A stretch of 64,000 bases of DNA from JAVVEG01 sp032251455 (GTDB taxonomy: Bacteria > Pseudomonadota > Gammaproteobacteria > Pseudomonadales > Pseudohongiellaceae): NCBI GenBank assembly GCA_032251455.1, contig JAVVEG010000002.1:1-64000 (forward strand), read 5' to 3'. The position numbers and the translations under genes are program-made. The notes below the pieces were generated by a model. The model saw nothing but the letters and a program-made list of their open reading frames with translations. It made no database searches and was not told where the DNA came from. Below are positions 54,380-63,056 of this stretch, in pieces. Every line of letters starts with the position of its first letter. Positions within the stretch are counted from its first letter, which is position 1.

Positions 54380-55028
54380 GGGGGAAAGTAGGGTAGAGGG
54401 TAAGGTAGAGAGTAAGGTAGAGAGTAAGGTAGAGAGCCAGGCAGACACGGCCTCCGACACCAGGGGGCCAGACCATGTCGATGCCATCAATAAACTGTTT
54501 GCCGAGTTTGAGCTGGCTTATCACAACCAGTATTACAAGGCCTATGCCGATGAAGAGCGCCTGATTCTGGCGAAGAAATACTGGCTGTCCTGTCTTTCCG
54601 GGTTCAGCCCACAACAGATTGTTGCGGCTGCCCGCAAACTGGTCATGAGCAGCGACTATTTGCCTACGGTTGCAGCCATGGTCAGGGTTTGCGAGAGCGG
54701 TTTTGCCCTGTTTGATTTGCCCGAGCCCAGAGAGGCTTATGTTGAAGCCTGTCGTGCGCCCACCCCCAAGGCCAACTGGCAGTGGTCCCATCAGGCGGTC
54801 TATCAGGCCGGCAAACTTACGGGTTGGCATTTTCTGGCCAGCGAACCGGAAGACCGGGTGTTCCCGGTTTTCAACCGCTATTACCAGCAATTGTGCCAGC
54901 GGGTAATGCGTGGTGAAACCCTGCAGCAGCCCGTTCCGTTGGCCATCAGTGCAAAACCTTTGGTGGTTTTATCGCCCGCGGAGCAACAGCAGCGGCTGGC
55001 CACACTGCGCCGGGAGCTGGATATCTAA
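54291..55028 (+). CDS. lambda P-like replication protein (putative helicase loader)
   Basis: A 245-aa protein. Residues ~60-240 (DAINKLFAEFELAYHNQYYKA, ILAKKYWLSCLSGFSPQQI, VAAARKLVMSSDYLPTVAAM) match my memory of the phage lambda P family (PF06992), which captures and loads DnaB. The first 50 residues are low-complexity, including four Val-Glu-(Gly/Ser)-Lys-type repeats encoded by a 12-nt DNA repeat. The start is ATG 54291 or GTG 54282, both within the preceding gene, which overlaps by 89-98 bp, indicating tight coupling. Either a domesticated prophage module or a standing chromosomal primosome part. Confidence 0.75.
   Translation: MHKIDQLLGNTRKALKQASNASPTAAGPSKGESRVEGKVESKVESKVESQADTASDTRGPDHVDAINKLFAEFELAYHNQYYKAYADEERLILAKKYWLSCLSGFSPQQIVAAARKLVMSSDYLPTVAAMVRVCESGFALFDLPEPREAYVEACRAPTPKANWQWSHQAVYQAGKLTGWHFLASEPEDRVFPVFNRYYQQLCQRVMRGETLQQPVPLAISAKPLVVLSPAEQQQRLATLRRELDI
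54392..54439 (+). repeat. 12-nt tandem repeat x4 within the lambda P-like gene
   Basis: Units of GGTAGAGAGTAA at 54392, 54404, 54416 and 54428 (first and last with changes). In frame they encode Val-Glu-Ser-Lys-type repeats. In the frame of the preceding gene they contain TAA, and the seven-base GAGTAAG also occurs at that gene's own stop (54374-54380). Confidence 0.85.
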
Positions 55029-55045
55029 GGCCTCTGAATAAGCAC

Positions 55046-55414
55046 TTAGTACAGCGCCTTGAGTTCACGCTCAAGCAGCTTGCTGTCGCCCTGGTTCAAC
55101 TCGACCAGCCTGCGCAGATGCATCAGGCTTTCCAGCTCTACGCCGGCACAATTCATGCCCAGCCGGTTGCCCCGCTGGCGAACAATGTTGCCCTGCATCT
55201 GTATCTGCACATCACCACCGAGGTGAATCGAGACGGTACAGAGCGCGGTCTTATCGATTTCGGCAGCTTCCGCAGTTTCCACCAGCAAACCATGCAGGGA
55301 GATGTCGATCAGTTGCACCGACCAGGCTTTGTCGCCCTGAGCCAGCACCGATTCGGCATCGAAGAAGATGCGGGTGAAAAGCCGTCGCTCATCATCGGAT
55401 TCTGTCAATGCCAT
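55046..55414 (-). CDS. PilZ domain protein
   Basis: A 122-aa single-domain PilZ protein, a c-di-GMP receptor. The binding motifs are visible: RRLFTR at about 10-15 (RxxxR) and DISLHGLLVE at about 37-46 (D/NxSxxG). It would read the output of proteins such as the GGDEF-EAL enzyme at 15.2 kb; effector partner unknown. Convergent with the lambda P-like gene. Confidence 0.9.
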   Translation of the reverse strand: MALTESDDERRLFTRIFFDAESVLAQGDKAWSVQLIDISLHGLLVETAEAAEIDKTALCTVSIHLGGDVQIQMQGNIVRQRGNRLGMNCAGVELESLMHLRRLVELNQGDSKLLERELKALY

Positions 55415-55464
55415 CCTGTTCTCCTGGTGTTTGCTGGGAAGCCTGCAATAGCCTTATTCATGCC

Positions 55465-57132
55465 TTACTGCAGCTTCCTGTATTTGATCCGGGTCGGTTG
55501 GGCGTTATCACCCAGCCGCTTCCTGCGGTCGGCTTCGTAATCGCTGTAGTTGCCTTCGTGCCATACCACCTTGCTGTCGCCTTCAAAGGCCAGTATATGG
55601 GTACAGATGCGATCGAGAAACCAGCGATCGTGTGAGACCACAATGGCACTGCCGGGGAAATTGAGCAAGCCTTCTTCCAGGGCGCGCAGGGTTTCGACAT
55701 CCAGATCGTTGGTGGGTTCATCCAGTAACAGCACATTGGCACCACGTTTGAGCAGCTTGGCCAGGTGCAGGCGGTTGCGCTCACCCCCGGACAGATCCTT
55801 GACGAATTTCTGCTGGTCACCGCCCTTGAAGTTGAAGCGCCCGGCGTAGGAGCGCGAGGCGACTTCATAGCGGCCTATCTGCAGGATGTCCTGACCATCG
55901 GAGATTTCTTCCCACACGGTTTTTTCTGGTGCCAGCGCATCCCTGCTTTGATCCACATACGCCAGATCAACGGTTTCGCCCAGGCGGATGCTGCCGCTGT
56001 CCGGTTGTTCGGCCCCTACCAGCATGCGCAGGAAGGTGGTCTTGCCAGCACCATTGCCACCGATGATGCCGACGATTGCCCCCTTGGGCACGCTGAAGCT
56101 GAGATCATCGATGAGAGTCTTGTCGCCGAAGCCCTTGCAGAGGTTTTTGACCTCGAACACCAGGTCGCCCAAGCGTGGGCCGGGTGGAATATACAGTTCT
56201 GTGGTTTCGTTGCGCTTCTGGAACTCCTGGGAATTAAGCTCCTCGAAGCGGGCCAAGCGGGCCTTGCTCTTGGACTGACGGCCCTTGGGGTTGCTCTTCA
56301 CCCATTCCAGTTCGGCCTTGATGGTGCGTTCGCGCGCAGCTTCCTGCTTGGCTTCAGTGGCCAGACGCTTTTCCTTGGCCTCCAGCCAGTCGGTGTAGTT
56401 GCCTTCGTAGGGAATGCCGTGGCCGCGGTCCAGTTCCAGAATCCAGCCGGCGGCGTTGTCCAGGAAGTAGCGATCGTGGGTAATGGCCACCACGGTGCCA
56501 GGGAACTCCTGCAGAAAGCGCTCCAGCCAGGCCACGCTCTCGGCATCCAGGTGGTTGGTGGGCTCGTCGAGCAGGATCATGTCGGGGTTGGACAGCAACA
56601 GGCGGCACAAGGCCACACGGCGTTTCTCGCCACCCGAGAGCGTGCTCACCTCGGCTTCCCAGGGTGGCAGGCGCAGCGCATCAGCGGCAATCTCCAGGGT
56701 ACGTTCGATGTCCCAGCCGTTGCAGGCATCGATGGCGTTTTGCAGTTCGCCCTGACGCTCCAGCAGCGTGTTCATTTCCTCGTCGCTCATGGGCTCAGCG
56801 AAACGGTCACTGATGGCATTGAACTCCTCGATCAGCTTGAGGACTGTCGCTACGCCTTCCTCGACATTGCCACGTACATCCTTGTCCGGGTTCAGCACAG
56901 GCTCCTGGGGCAGGTAGCCGATATTCAGCTCCGGCTGGGGCCTGGCCTCGCCGACGAAGTCCTTGTCCACACCCGCCATGATGCGCAGCAGGGTGGATTT
57001 GCCCGAACCGTTGAGACCCAGTACACCGATTTTGGCTCCCGGGAAAAAGGACAGCGAGATATCTTTCAGAATTTCTTTTTTCGGAGGAACAATCTTGCCC
57101 AGCCGGTGCATTGTGTAAACAAATTGAGCCAT
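55465..57132 (-). CDS. ettA: energy-dependent translational throttle protein EttA
   Basis: ABC-F ATPase that binds the ribosomal E site and gates the first peptide bond according to ATP/ADP level. At 555 aa it is exactly the usual EttA length. ABC1 has Walker A LGLNGSGKST and signature LSGGEKRR; ABC2 has GGNGAGKTTF and LSGGERNR. The interdomain linker has KARLARFEEL. The ATG at 57132 (MAQFVYTMHRLGKIV) is the conserved start; longer upstream frames are rejected. Confidence 0.97.
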   Translation of the reverse strand: MAQFVYTMHRLGKIVPPKKEILKDISLSFFPGAKIGVLGLNGSGKSTLLRIMAGVDKDFVGEARPQPELNIGYLPQEPVLNPDKDVRGNVEEGVATVLKLIEEFNAISDRFAEPMSDEEMNTLLERQGELQNAIDACNGWDIERTLEIAADALRLPPWEAEVSTLSGGEKRRVALCRLLLSNPDMILLDEPTNHLDAESVAWLERFLQEFPGTVVAITHDRYFLDNAAGWILELDRGHGIPYEGNYTDWLEAKEKRLATEAKQEAARERTIKAELEWVKSNPKGRQSKSKARLARFEELNSQEFQKRNETTELYIPPGPRLGDLVFEVKNLCKGFGDKTLIDDLSFSVPKGAIVGIIGGNGAGKTTFLRMLVGAEQPDSGSIRLGETVDLAYVDQSRDALAPEKTVWEEISDGQDILQIGRYEVASRSYAGRFNFKGGDQQKFVKDLSGGERNRLHLAKLLKRGANVLLLDEPTNDLDVETLRALEEGLLNFPGSAIVVSHDRWFLDRICTHILAFEGDSKVVWHEGNYSDYEADRRKRLGDNAQPTRIKYRKLQ

Positions 57133-57321
57133 GAATCCGCAGTCTCCAACCAGGTTGTCAAAGCCCCGCATCTTAGCACACATTGCCCCCTCACAATTTC
57201 CGGATGCTCTGTCCTGGCGCATCATGTAGAATACGGCTCCACTGAAATTTCCGGAACACGGCAGGTTTTCCGGTGCGGGAATTGACGCAGCAATCATTGA
57301 ACCAGGAATGGCGGGGTATTG

Positions 57322-58575
57322 ATGTTTAGCAAAGACATGAGCATTGCAGATTTTGATCCGGAGCTGGAGGCAGCCATAGCGGCCGAGCGTGTGCGTCAGG
57401 AGGAGCATATCGAACTGATAGCTTCCGAAAACTACACCAGTCCGCGAGTGATGCAGGCCCAGGGCAGTGTGCTGACCAACAAGTATGCGGAAGGCTATCC
57501 CGGCAAGCGCTATTACGGGGGTTGTGAACACGTCGATGTGGTCGAAAATCTGGCTATCGCGCGGGTCAAAGCCTTGTTTTCGGCCGATTATGCCAATGTG
57601 CAGCCGCACTCGGGATCCCAGGCCAATGCCGCGGTTTACATGGCCTTGCTCAAGCCGGGAGATACGGTGCTGGGCATGAGTCTGGCCGATGGAGGGCACC
57701 TGACTCATGGGGCCAGCGTCAGCTTCTCCGGTCGCCTCTATCATGCCATTCAGTATGGCTTGAACCAGCAAACCGGCGAGATCGACTATGAACAGGTGGA
57801 AGCCCTGGCGCTGGAGCACAAACCCAAAATGATCATGGCTGGATTCTCTGCCTATTCACGTATTGTCGACTGGCAGCGATTTCGGGCCATTGCAGACAGT
57901 GTGGGCGCCTGGTTTGTCGTCGATATGGCGCATGTGGCCGGTCTGGTGGCTGCCGGCGTCTATCCCAGTCCGGTGCAGATAGCCGATGTGACCACTTCCA
58001 CCACTCACAAGACCCTCGGCGGGCCGCGTGGAGGCATCATCCTGGCCAAGGCCAATCCCGAACTGGAGAAGAAACTGAATTTTGCGGTATTCCCGGAAAG
58101 TCAGGGTGGGCCGCTGATGCATGTCATCGCCGCCAAGGCAGTCTGTTTCAAGGAGGCCATGAGCGATGAGTTCAAGATCTACCAGCAACAGGTGGTCAAG
58201 AATGCCCAGGCCATGGCGGCCGGCTTCATGGCGCGTGGCTATGAGGTGGTTTCCGGCGGGACGGATGACCATTTGTTCCTGCTCAGCCTGGTCAGGCAGG
58301 ATATCACCGGCAAGGATGCCGATGCCGCGCTGGGTCGTGCCAATATTACTGTCAACAAGAATGCGGTACCCAATGATCCGCGTCCGCCTTTCGTGACCAG
58401 TGGCCTGCGTATTGGTTCACCGGCGGTTACCCGGAGGGGGTTCGGTATCGCCGAGGTGGAACAATTGACCGGGTGGATGTGTGATGTGCTGGATGACATC
58501 ACGGATGAGGCCAAAATTGCCGAAATCCGGCAGAAGGTTCTCGCTTTGTGTGCCCGCTTCCCCGTGTATGAGTAA
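57322..58575 (+). CDS. glyA: serine hydroxymethyltransferase
   Basis: PLP enzyme converting serine + tetrahydrofolate to glycine + methylene-THF. The 417-aa product has IELIASENYTSP and NKYAEGYPGKRYYGG. The PLP lysine is in TTSTTHKTLGGPRGG, and PPFVTSGLRIGSPAVTRRG lies near the end. ATG 57322 is preferred to the adjacent TTG 57319. First gene of the glyA-nrdR-rib-nusB-thiL run. Confidence 0.98.
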   Translation: MFSKDMSIADFDPELEAAIAAERVRQEEHIELIASENYTSPRVMQAQGSVLTNKYAEGYPGKRYYGGCEHVDVVENLAIARVKALFSADYANVQPHSGSQANAAVYMALLKPGDTVLGMSLADGGHLTHGASVSFSGRLYHAIQYGLNQQTGEIDYEQVEALALEHKPKMIMAGFSAYSRIVDWQRFRAIADSVGAWFVVDMAHVAGLVAAGVYPSPVQIADVTTSTTHKTLGGPRGGIILAKANPELEKKLNFAVFPESQGGPLMHVIAAKAVCFKEAMSDEFKIYQQQVVKNAQAMAAGFMARGYEVVSGGTDDHLFLLSLVRQDITGKDADAALGRANITVNKNAVPNDPRPPFVTSGLRIGSPAVTRRGFGIAEVEQLTGWMCDVLDDITDEAKIAEIRQKVLALCARFPVYE

Positions 58576-58581
58576 ACTGCC

Positions 58582-59034
58582 ATGCACTGCCCGTTCTGTG
58601 CTGCGATGGATACCAAGGTCATAGACTCCAGGCTGGTCGCCGAGGGCAATCAGGTGCGGCGTCGTCGTGAATGCATCACCTGTGCCGAAAGGTTTACCAC
58701 CTATGAATCGGCAGAACTGGTGATGCCGCGCATTATCAAGCAGAATGGCAACCGGGAACCGTTTGATGAAGCCAAATTGCACTATGGCTTGATGAAGGCC
58801 CTGGAGAAGCGCCCAGTCAGTATTGAAAAAGTGGATGAGGCCATCAATCGCATCAAGAATGCCCTGCGTGCTACCGGCGAACGTGAAATAGCCTCACGCG
58901 TGGTCGGTGAGCAGGTAATGAAAGAGCTGCGCGAGCTGGATGAGGTTGCCTTTGTGCGCTTTGCCTCGGTATATCGCAGCTTCAAGGATCTCAATGAATT
59001 TCGTGCCGAGATCGATCGGCTGTCCAATGAATGA
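58582..59034 (+). CDS. nrdR: transcriptional repressor NrdR
   Basis: ATP/dATP-sensing repressor of ribonucleotide reductase genes. The 150-aa product has a zinc ribbon from C3, C6, C31 and C34 and an ATP-cone domain (MPRIIKQNGNREPFDEAKL). It starts 6 nt after glyA and overlaps ribD by 8 bp, an order conserved in gammaproteobacteria. Confidence 0.97.
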   Translation: MHCPFCAAMDTKVIDSRLVAEGNQVRRRRECITCAERFTTYESAELVMPRIIKQNGNREPFDEAKLHYGLMKALEKRPVSIEKVDEAINRIKNALRATGEREIASRVVGEQVMKELRELDEVAFVRFASVYRSFKDLNEFRAEIDRLSNE

Positions 59035-60196
59035 GCAGTTCAGCAATCGGGAGACCTCTTCCATGGATGCCACTGCTGTTGCTTGCATGCGCCGTGCCGT
59101 GGCCCTGGCCCGCTCGGTCTTTTCTGCGACGCCGAATCCGCGGGTCGGCTGCGTCATTATCCGTGCTGGGCAGACAGTGGGTGAAGGCTGGCATACAAGG
59201 CCCGGTACAGCTCATGCTGAAGTCAATGCCTTGCAGCAGGCCGGGGATCTGGCCAAAGGGGCCAGTGTGTATGTCACCCTGGAACCTTGTTGCCATTTTG
59301 GCAAAACACCGCCCTGCACGGACGCACTGATTGCCGCAGGGGTAGCAGAAGTGTATCTGGGTATGCTGGACCCGAACCCGCTGGTGGCGGGACAGGGCGC
59401 GGAAAGGCTGAGGCAGGCTGGTATCCGGGTATATGGGCCTTTGCTGGAGCAGGAATGCGCGGCACTGAATCCTGGCTTCAGCAAACGGATGCGGTTGGGT
59501 ATGCCCTTTGTGCGCTGCAAGATGGCCATGAGTCTGGATGGTCGTACCGCCATGGCTTCCGGGGAAAGCCAGTGGATTACCGGGCCGGCCTCCCGGGCCG
59601 ATGTACAGCGGCTGCGGGCCGGTGCCTGTGCCATGGTGACGGGGGTCAATACGGTGCTCAGCGATAATCCCGGCCTGAATGTGCGGGCCGAGCAGCTGAA
59701 GCCGGATGATGCCGAACAGGATATTGACGAGCTGGTACACAGGCAACCCCGGCGGGTCATCATCGATTCGGGGCTGAGAACCCCGCCGGAGTCGAAAATT
59801 GTGACCCTGGATGGAGACGTACTGTTCCTGGTTGGAACACCGCATCCGCAGCAGTATGAGCGCTTTGCCGGCAGCCACGCAGAAATCCGCCAGATACCGA
59901 CTCTGGCCGGTGGACGTCTGGATTTGCAGGCCGCGATGCACTGCCTGGCAACCGAGTTTGCCTGTAACGAGGTGATGCTGGAAGCTGGCCCAACACTCAG
60001 TGGGGCCATGCTGCAGGCGGGCCTGGTGGATGAGATTGTGGTCTATATCGGGGCGCGATTGCTGGGCAGTGATGCCCTGCCGCTGTTTGCCTTGCCGGGG
60101 CTGCGGCATATGGCAGATCATATCGGCCTGAAGATCAGTGAAGTGAAAAGTATTGCGGATGATTGCCGGATTACAGCCCAGGTGATCAACCAGTGA
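59027..60196 (+). CDS. ribD: bifunctional riboflavin deaminase/reductase RibD
   Basis: Second and third steps of riboflavin synthesis. The N-terminal deaminase has zinc ligands in TAHAEVNAL and LEPCCHFGKTPPC. The C-terminal reductase has KMAMSLDGRTAM, GVNTVLSDNP, EAGPTLSGAML and GARLLGSDALP. At 389 aa it is somewhat longer than usual. I chose ATG 59027, which overlaps the nrdR stop; ATG 59063 (MDATAV), preceded by GGGAG at 59047, is a realistic alternative that trims 12 residues. Confidence 0.95.
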   Translation: MNEQFSNRETSSMDATAVACMRRAVALARSVFSATPNPRVGCVIIRAGQTVGEGWHTRPGTAHAEVNALQQAGDLAKGASVYVTLEPCCHFGKTPPCTDALIAAGVAEVYLGMLDPNPLVAGQGAERLRQAGIRVYGPLLEQECAALNPGFSKRMRLGMPFVRCKMAMSLDGRTAMASGESQWITGPASRADVQRLRAGACAMVTGVNTVLSDNPGLNVRAEQLKPDDAEQDIDELVHRQPRRVIIDSGLRTPPESKIVTLDGDVLFLVGTPHPQQYERFAGSHAEIRQIPTLAGGRLDLQAAMHCLATEFACNEVMLEAGPTLSGAMLQAGLVDEIVVYIGARLLGSDALPLFALPGLRHMADHIGLKISEVKSIADDCRITAQVINQ

Positions 60197-60209
60197 GACA
60201 GGATTGATT

Positions 60210-60899
60210 ATGTTTACAGGAATCATTGCAGCAGTGGGCAAGGTGGCCGGGTTCCAACCCGGCACGGCCGACTGGCAGCTGCGGGTTGACAGCGGCAGCC
60301 TTGATCTGGGTGATGTACAGCTGGGTGACAGCATCAGTGTCAATGGGGTCTGCCTGACGGTGGTCAGGCTTGAGCACCAGGGTTTTGCGGCGGACGTCTC
60401 CAATGAAACCCGACAACTGACCACCTTGCAACAGCTCAAACCCGGAGCGATGGTGAATCTGGAAAAAGCCCTGAGCCTGAGCGATCGCCTGGGCGGCCAT
60501 ATTGTCAGTGGGCATGTGGATGGCATTGGCGAGTTGATACAACAGGTCGCCGACGGTGGCAGTATGCGCATGACGTTCCGCGCACCCGCCGCGCTGGCCC
60601 GCTATATTGCTCAGAAAGGATCCATCTGCATCGATGGCGCCAGCCTGACGGTGAATGCGGTCAATGGTGCCGAGTTCAGCGTCAATATCATTCCGCATAC
60701 CCAGACGAAGACTGTCATGCAGGCCTACCAGGTCGGGCACAGGGTTAATCTGGAAGTGGATCTGATCAGCCGGTACCTGGAGCGACTGTTGCTGGGTGAG
60801 CAGGCCGCCGCGCCAGATACAGACAAATCGCTACAGAAGACAGCAGGAATTACCCGTGAGCTGCTGTTGCAACATGGTTTTGCCAGAGGTGAAGTATGA
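60210..60899 (+). CDS. ribC: riboflavin synthase
   Basis: Dismutates two 6,7-dimethyl-8-ribityllumazine molecules to riboflavin. The 229-aa product has two homologous lumazine-binding halves: MFTGIIAAVGKV with SISVNGVCLTV, and SLSDRLGGHIVSGHVDG with KGSICIDGASLTVNAV. ATG 60210 follows AGGA; the stop overlaps ribBA by 4 bp. Also called ribE in some schemes. Confidence 0.97.
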   Translation: MFTGIIAAVGKVAGFQPGTADWQLRVDSGSLDLGDVQLGDSISVNGVCLTVVRLEHQGFAADVSNETRQLTTLQQLKPGAMVNLEKALSLSDRLGGHIVSGHVDGIGELIQQVADGGSMRMTFRAPAALARYIAQKGSICIDGASLTVNAVNGAEFSVNIIPHTQTKTVMQAYQVGHRVNLEVDLISRYLERLLLGEQAAAPDTDKSLQKTAGITRELLLQHGFARGEV

Positions 60900-62035
60900 A
60901 GTTGAATTCAGTCGAAGAGATTATCGATGATATCCGTCAGGGCCGGATGGTCGTGCTGATGGACGATGAAGACAGGGAAAACGAAGGGGATCTGATTATC
61001 GCTGCCGAGCGCGTGACGGCCGAGGACATCAACTTCATGACCAAACACGCCCGTGGTCTGGTCTGTCTGACCCTGAGCCGTGAACGCTGCGAGTACCTGA
61101 ATCTGCCGTTGATGGTTTCACGCAACAATACCCCGTTCAATACCAGTTTTACCGTATCCATCGAAGCGGCCACGGGTGTCAGCACCGGGATATCGGCTGC
61201 CGACCGGGCGCGCACCATTCAGGTTGCCGTGGGCCGGGACAGTAAACCGCACGATATTGTCCAGCCTGGCCATGTCTTCCCGATCATGGCCCAGCCGGGA
61301 GGGGTGTTGCGTCGCGCCGGGCATACCGAAGCGGGTTGCGACCTGGCCCGTCTTGCCGGCTATATGCCGGCAGCTGCGATTGTCGAGATCATGAATGATG
61401 ATGGCACCATGGCCCGGCGCCCTGATCTTGAGGTCTTTGCGCAGAAGCACAATCTGAAAATCGGCACCATCGTTGATCTGATCCACTATCGCATCGCGCA
61501 CGAAGGCACGGTTCTGCGCAAACAGAGCTGCCCGGTGCAAACCGAATACGGTGAATTCATGCTGCATACCTTCGAGGACACCATTCAGAACTCCACCCAT
61601 CTGGCTTTCACCCTGGGCTCTATTTCGCCAGAAAAACCGACACTGGTACGGGTGCACGTAGGCAGTACGCTGCGCGACGTCTGCAATGTCATTACCCCTG
61701 AGACCTCCAGCTGGTCGTTCGGCCGGGCCCTGCAAAGAATTGCCAGGGAAGGGGAAGGGGTGGCGGTTTTGATTTCCGGTGACGATTACGAGGACAATAT
61801 CGCAGACAGTGTTGCCGACCTGATAGCCGGGGCCAAATCAAGACCCGTGCGCAGGCATCCCAACGGCAGTGATCTGACCATTGGTACCGGGTCGCAGATT
61901 TTGCGTGATCTCGGCGTGGGCAAGATGCGCTTGCTGAGTTACCCGGCCAAATACCATGCCATCTCCGGCTTTGATCTGGAAGTGGTTGACTTTGTTCCCT
62001 ATGAATTGCCGACTCCGGCCGCGAGCACGAATTGA
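60896..62035 (+). CDS. ribBA: DHBP synthase with degenerate GTP cyclohydrolase II domain
   Basis: The N-terminal domain (about 1-205) is 3,4-dihydroxy-2-butanone-4-phosphate synthase: DDEDRENEGDLIIAAE, GLVCLTLSRERC, FPIMAQPGGVLRRAGHTEA. The C-terminal domain is laid out like GTP cyclohydrolase II. Where that enzyme has the zinc motif (RVHSECLTGD...C-x-C), this has RVHVGSTLRDVCN, lacking the three-cysteine zinc site. Only the RibB activity is expected; a separate ribA must exist elsewhere. The 379-aa hybrid form is common in Proteobacteria. Overlaps ribC by 4 bp. Confidence 0.93.
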   Translation: MKLNSVEEIIDDIRQGRMVVLMDDEDRENEGDLIIAAERVTAEDINFMTKHARGLVCLTLSRERCEYLNLPLMVSRNNTPFNTSFTVSIEAATGVSTGISAADRARTIQVAVGRDSKPHDIVQPGHVFPIMAQPGGVLRRAGHTEAGCDLARLAGYMPAAAIVEIMNDDGTMARRPDLEVFAQKHNLKIGTIVDLIHYRIAHEGTVLRKQSCPVQTEYGEFMLHTFEDTIQNSTHLAFTLGSISPEKPTLVRVHVGSTLRDVCNVITPETSSWSFGRALQRIAREGEGVAVLISGDDYEDNIADSVADLIAGAKSRPVRRHPNGSDLTIGTGSQILRDLGVGKMRLLSYPAKYHAISGFDLEVVDFVPYELPTPAASTN

Positions 62036-62057
62036 TAACAGGAAATGAGGAGAAACC

Positions 62058-62534
62058 ATGAGTACAATCCGAACCATAGAGGGTGATTTTCAGGCGGTGG
62101 ATGGCAAGTTTGCAATTATCGTCTCCCGGTTCAACAGCTTTATCGTGGACAGCCTGCAGAATGGGGCAGTCGATGTGTTGCGTCGGCATGGGGTACCTGC
62201 GGACAACATCACCATTATCAAGGCGCCAGGTGCCTATGAATTGCCTTTGCTGGCCAGAAAGGTGGTTGAGCAGAATACCTGGGATGCCGTCATTGCCGTG
62301 GGAGCTGTTATCCGTGGCGGTACCCCGCATTTTGAGTATGTGGCGGGTGAGTGCGTAAAAGGGCTGGCACAGGTGAGTCTCGACAGTGGAATACCGGTCA
62401 GTTTTGGTGTACTGACAGTGGACTCCATAGAACAGGCCATAGAACGCGCCGGTACCAAGGCAGGCAACAAGGGCGCGGAAGCGGCGTTATCCGCAATTGA
62501 AATGCTGAGTGTGTTGAAACAACTGGGAGTTTGA
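62058..62534 (+). CDS. ribH: 6,7-dimethyl-8-ribityllumazine synthase
   Basis: Icosahedral or pentameric lumazine synthase, 158 aa. Signatures are IVSRFNSFIVDSLQNGA, KAPGAYELPLLARK, GAVIRGGTPHFEYV and PVSFGVLTVDSIEQA. GAGGAG precedes the ATG. The stop abuts the nusB start. Confidence 0.98.
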   Translation: MSTIRTIEGDFQAVDGKFAIIVSRFNSFIVDSLQNGAVDVLRRHGVPADNITIIKAPGAYELPLLARKVVEQNTWDAVIAVGAVIRGGTPHFEYVAGECVKGLAQVSLDSGIPVSFGVLTVDSIEQAIERAGTKAGNKGAEAALSAIEMLSVLKQLGV

Positions 62535-63056
62535 GTGACAGCGTCCAACCAAGATCAACGGGAATCAGGCAGTGAGGATAAGCTGAAGTCCGCTGCTGCC
62601 GGCCAGGCCGACAAAGAGCAGACCGGCAAGGAGCGGGCAAGCAAGAAGTTGTCGCGCCGGCACAAGGCCAGACGCATGCTGCTGCAGGCTATGTATCAAT
62701 GGCAGATTGCCCAGGCGCCGGTCTATGAAATTCAATCCGAATTCATCAGTTATTACCAGGGCAAGATCGACTGGGATTTTTTCAATGAGATGTTCCCGGC
62801 AGTGGTGGCAGCCGTGCCGGAACTGGATGTGCAATTGTCGCCGCTGCTGGACCGCAAACTGTCAGCCCTGGATCCCATCGAGCTCTCGCTGTTGAGAATT
62901 GGTCTGTTTGAGCTGTCCCGGCGTATTGAAGTTCCCTACAAGGTGGTGATCAACGAGGCGGTGGAACTGGCCAAGGTGTTCGGTGCCACCGACAGTCACA
63001 AATATGTCAACGGCATTCTTGATAAAGCCGCCCGCAGCTTGCGTCCTCATGGCTGA
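62535..63056 (+). CDS. nusB: transcription antitermination factor NusB
   Basis: Part of the rRNA antitermination complex with S10 (NusE), binding boxA. The 173-aa product is longer than the usual ~140 because of a ~38-residue charged N-terminal extension before SRRHKARRMLLQAMYQWQI. The C-terminal RIEVPYKVVINEAVELAKVF and HKYVNGILDKAAR are typical. GTG 62535 directly follows the ribH stop with GGGAG upstream. Overlaps thiL by 8 bp. Confidence 0.95.
   Translation: MTASNQDQRESGSEDKLKSAAAGQADKEQTGKERASKKLSRRHKARRMLLQAMYQWQIAQAPVYEIQSEFISYYQGKIDWDFFNEMFPAVVAAVPELDVQLSPLLDRKLSALDPIELSLLRIGLFELSRRIEVPYKVVINEAVELAKVFGATDSHKYVNGILDKAARSLRPHG

Noticed and set aside
55765..57285. Long open frame antisense to ettA
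   Set aside because: Complement of a textbook ABC-F gene; the frame is kept open by codon bias only.
57133..57321. FMN or glycine riboswitch ahead of glyA and the rib genes
   Set aside because: No conserved riboswitch core seen, and the rib genes are internal to the operon.
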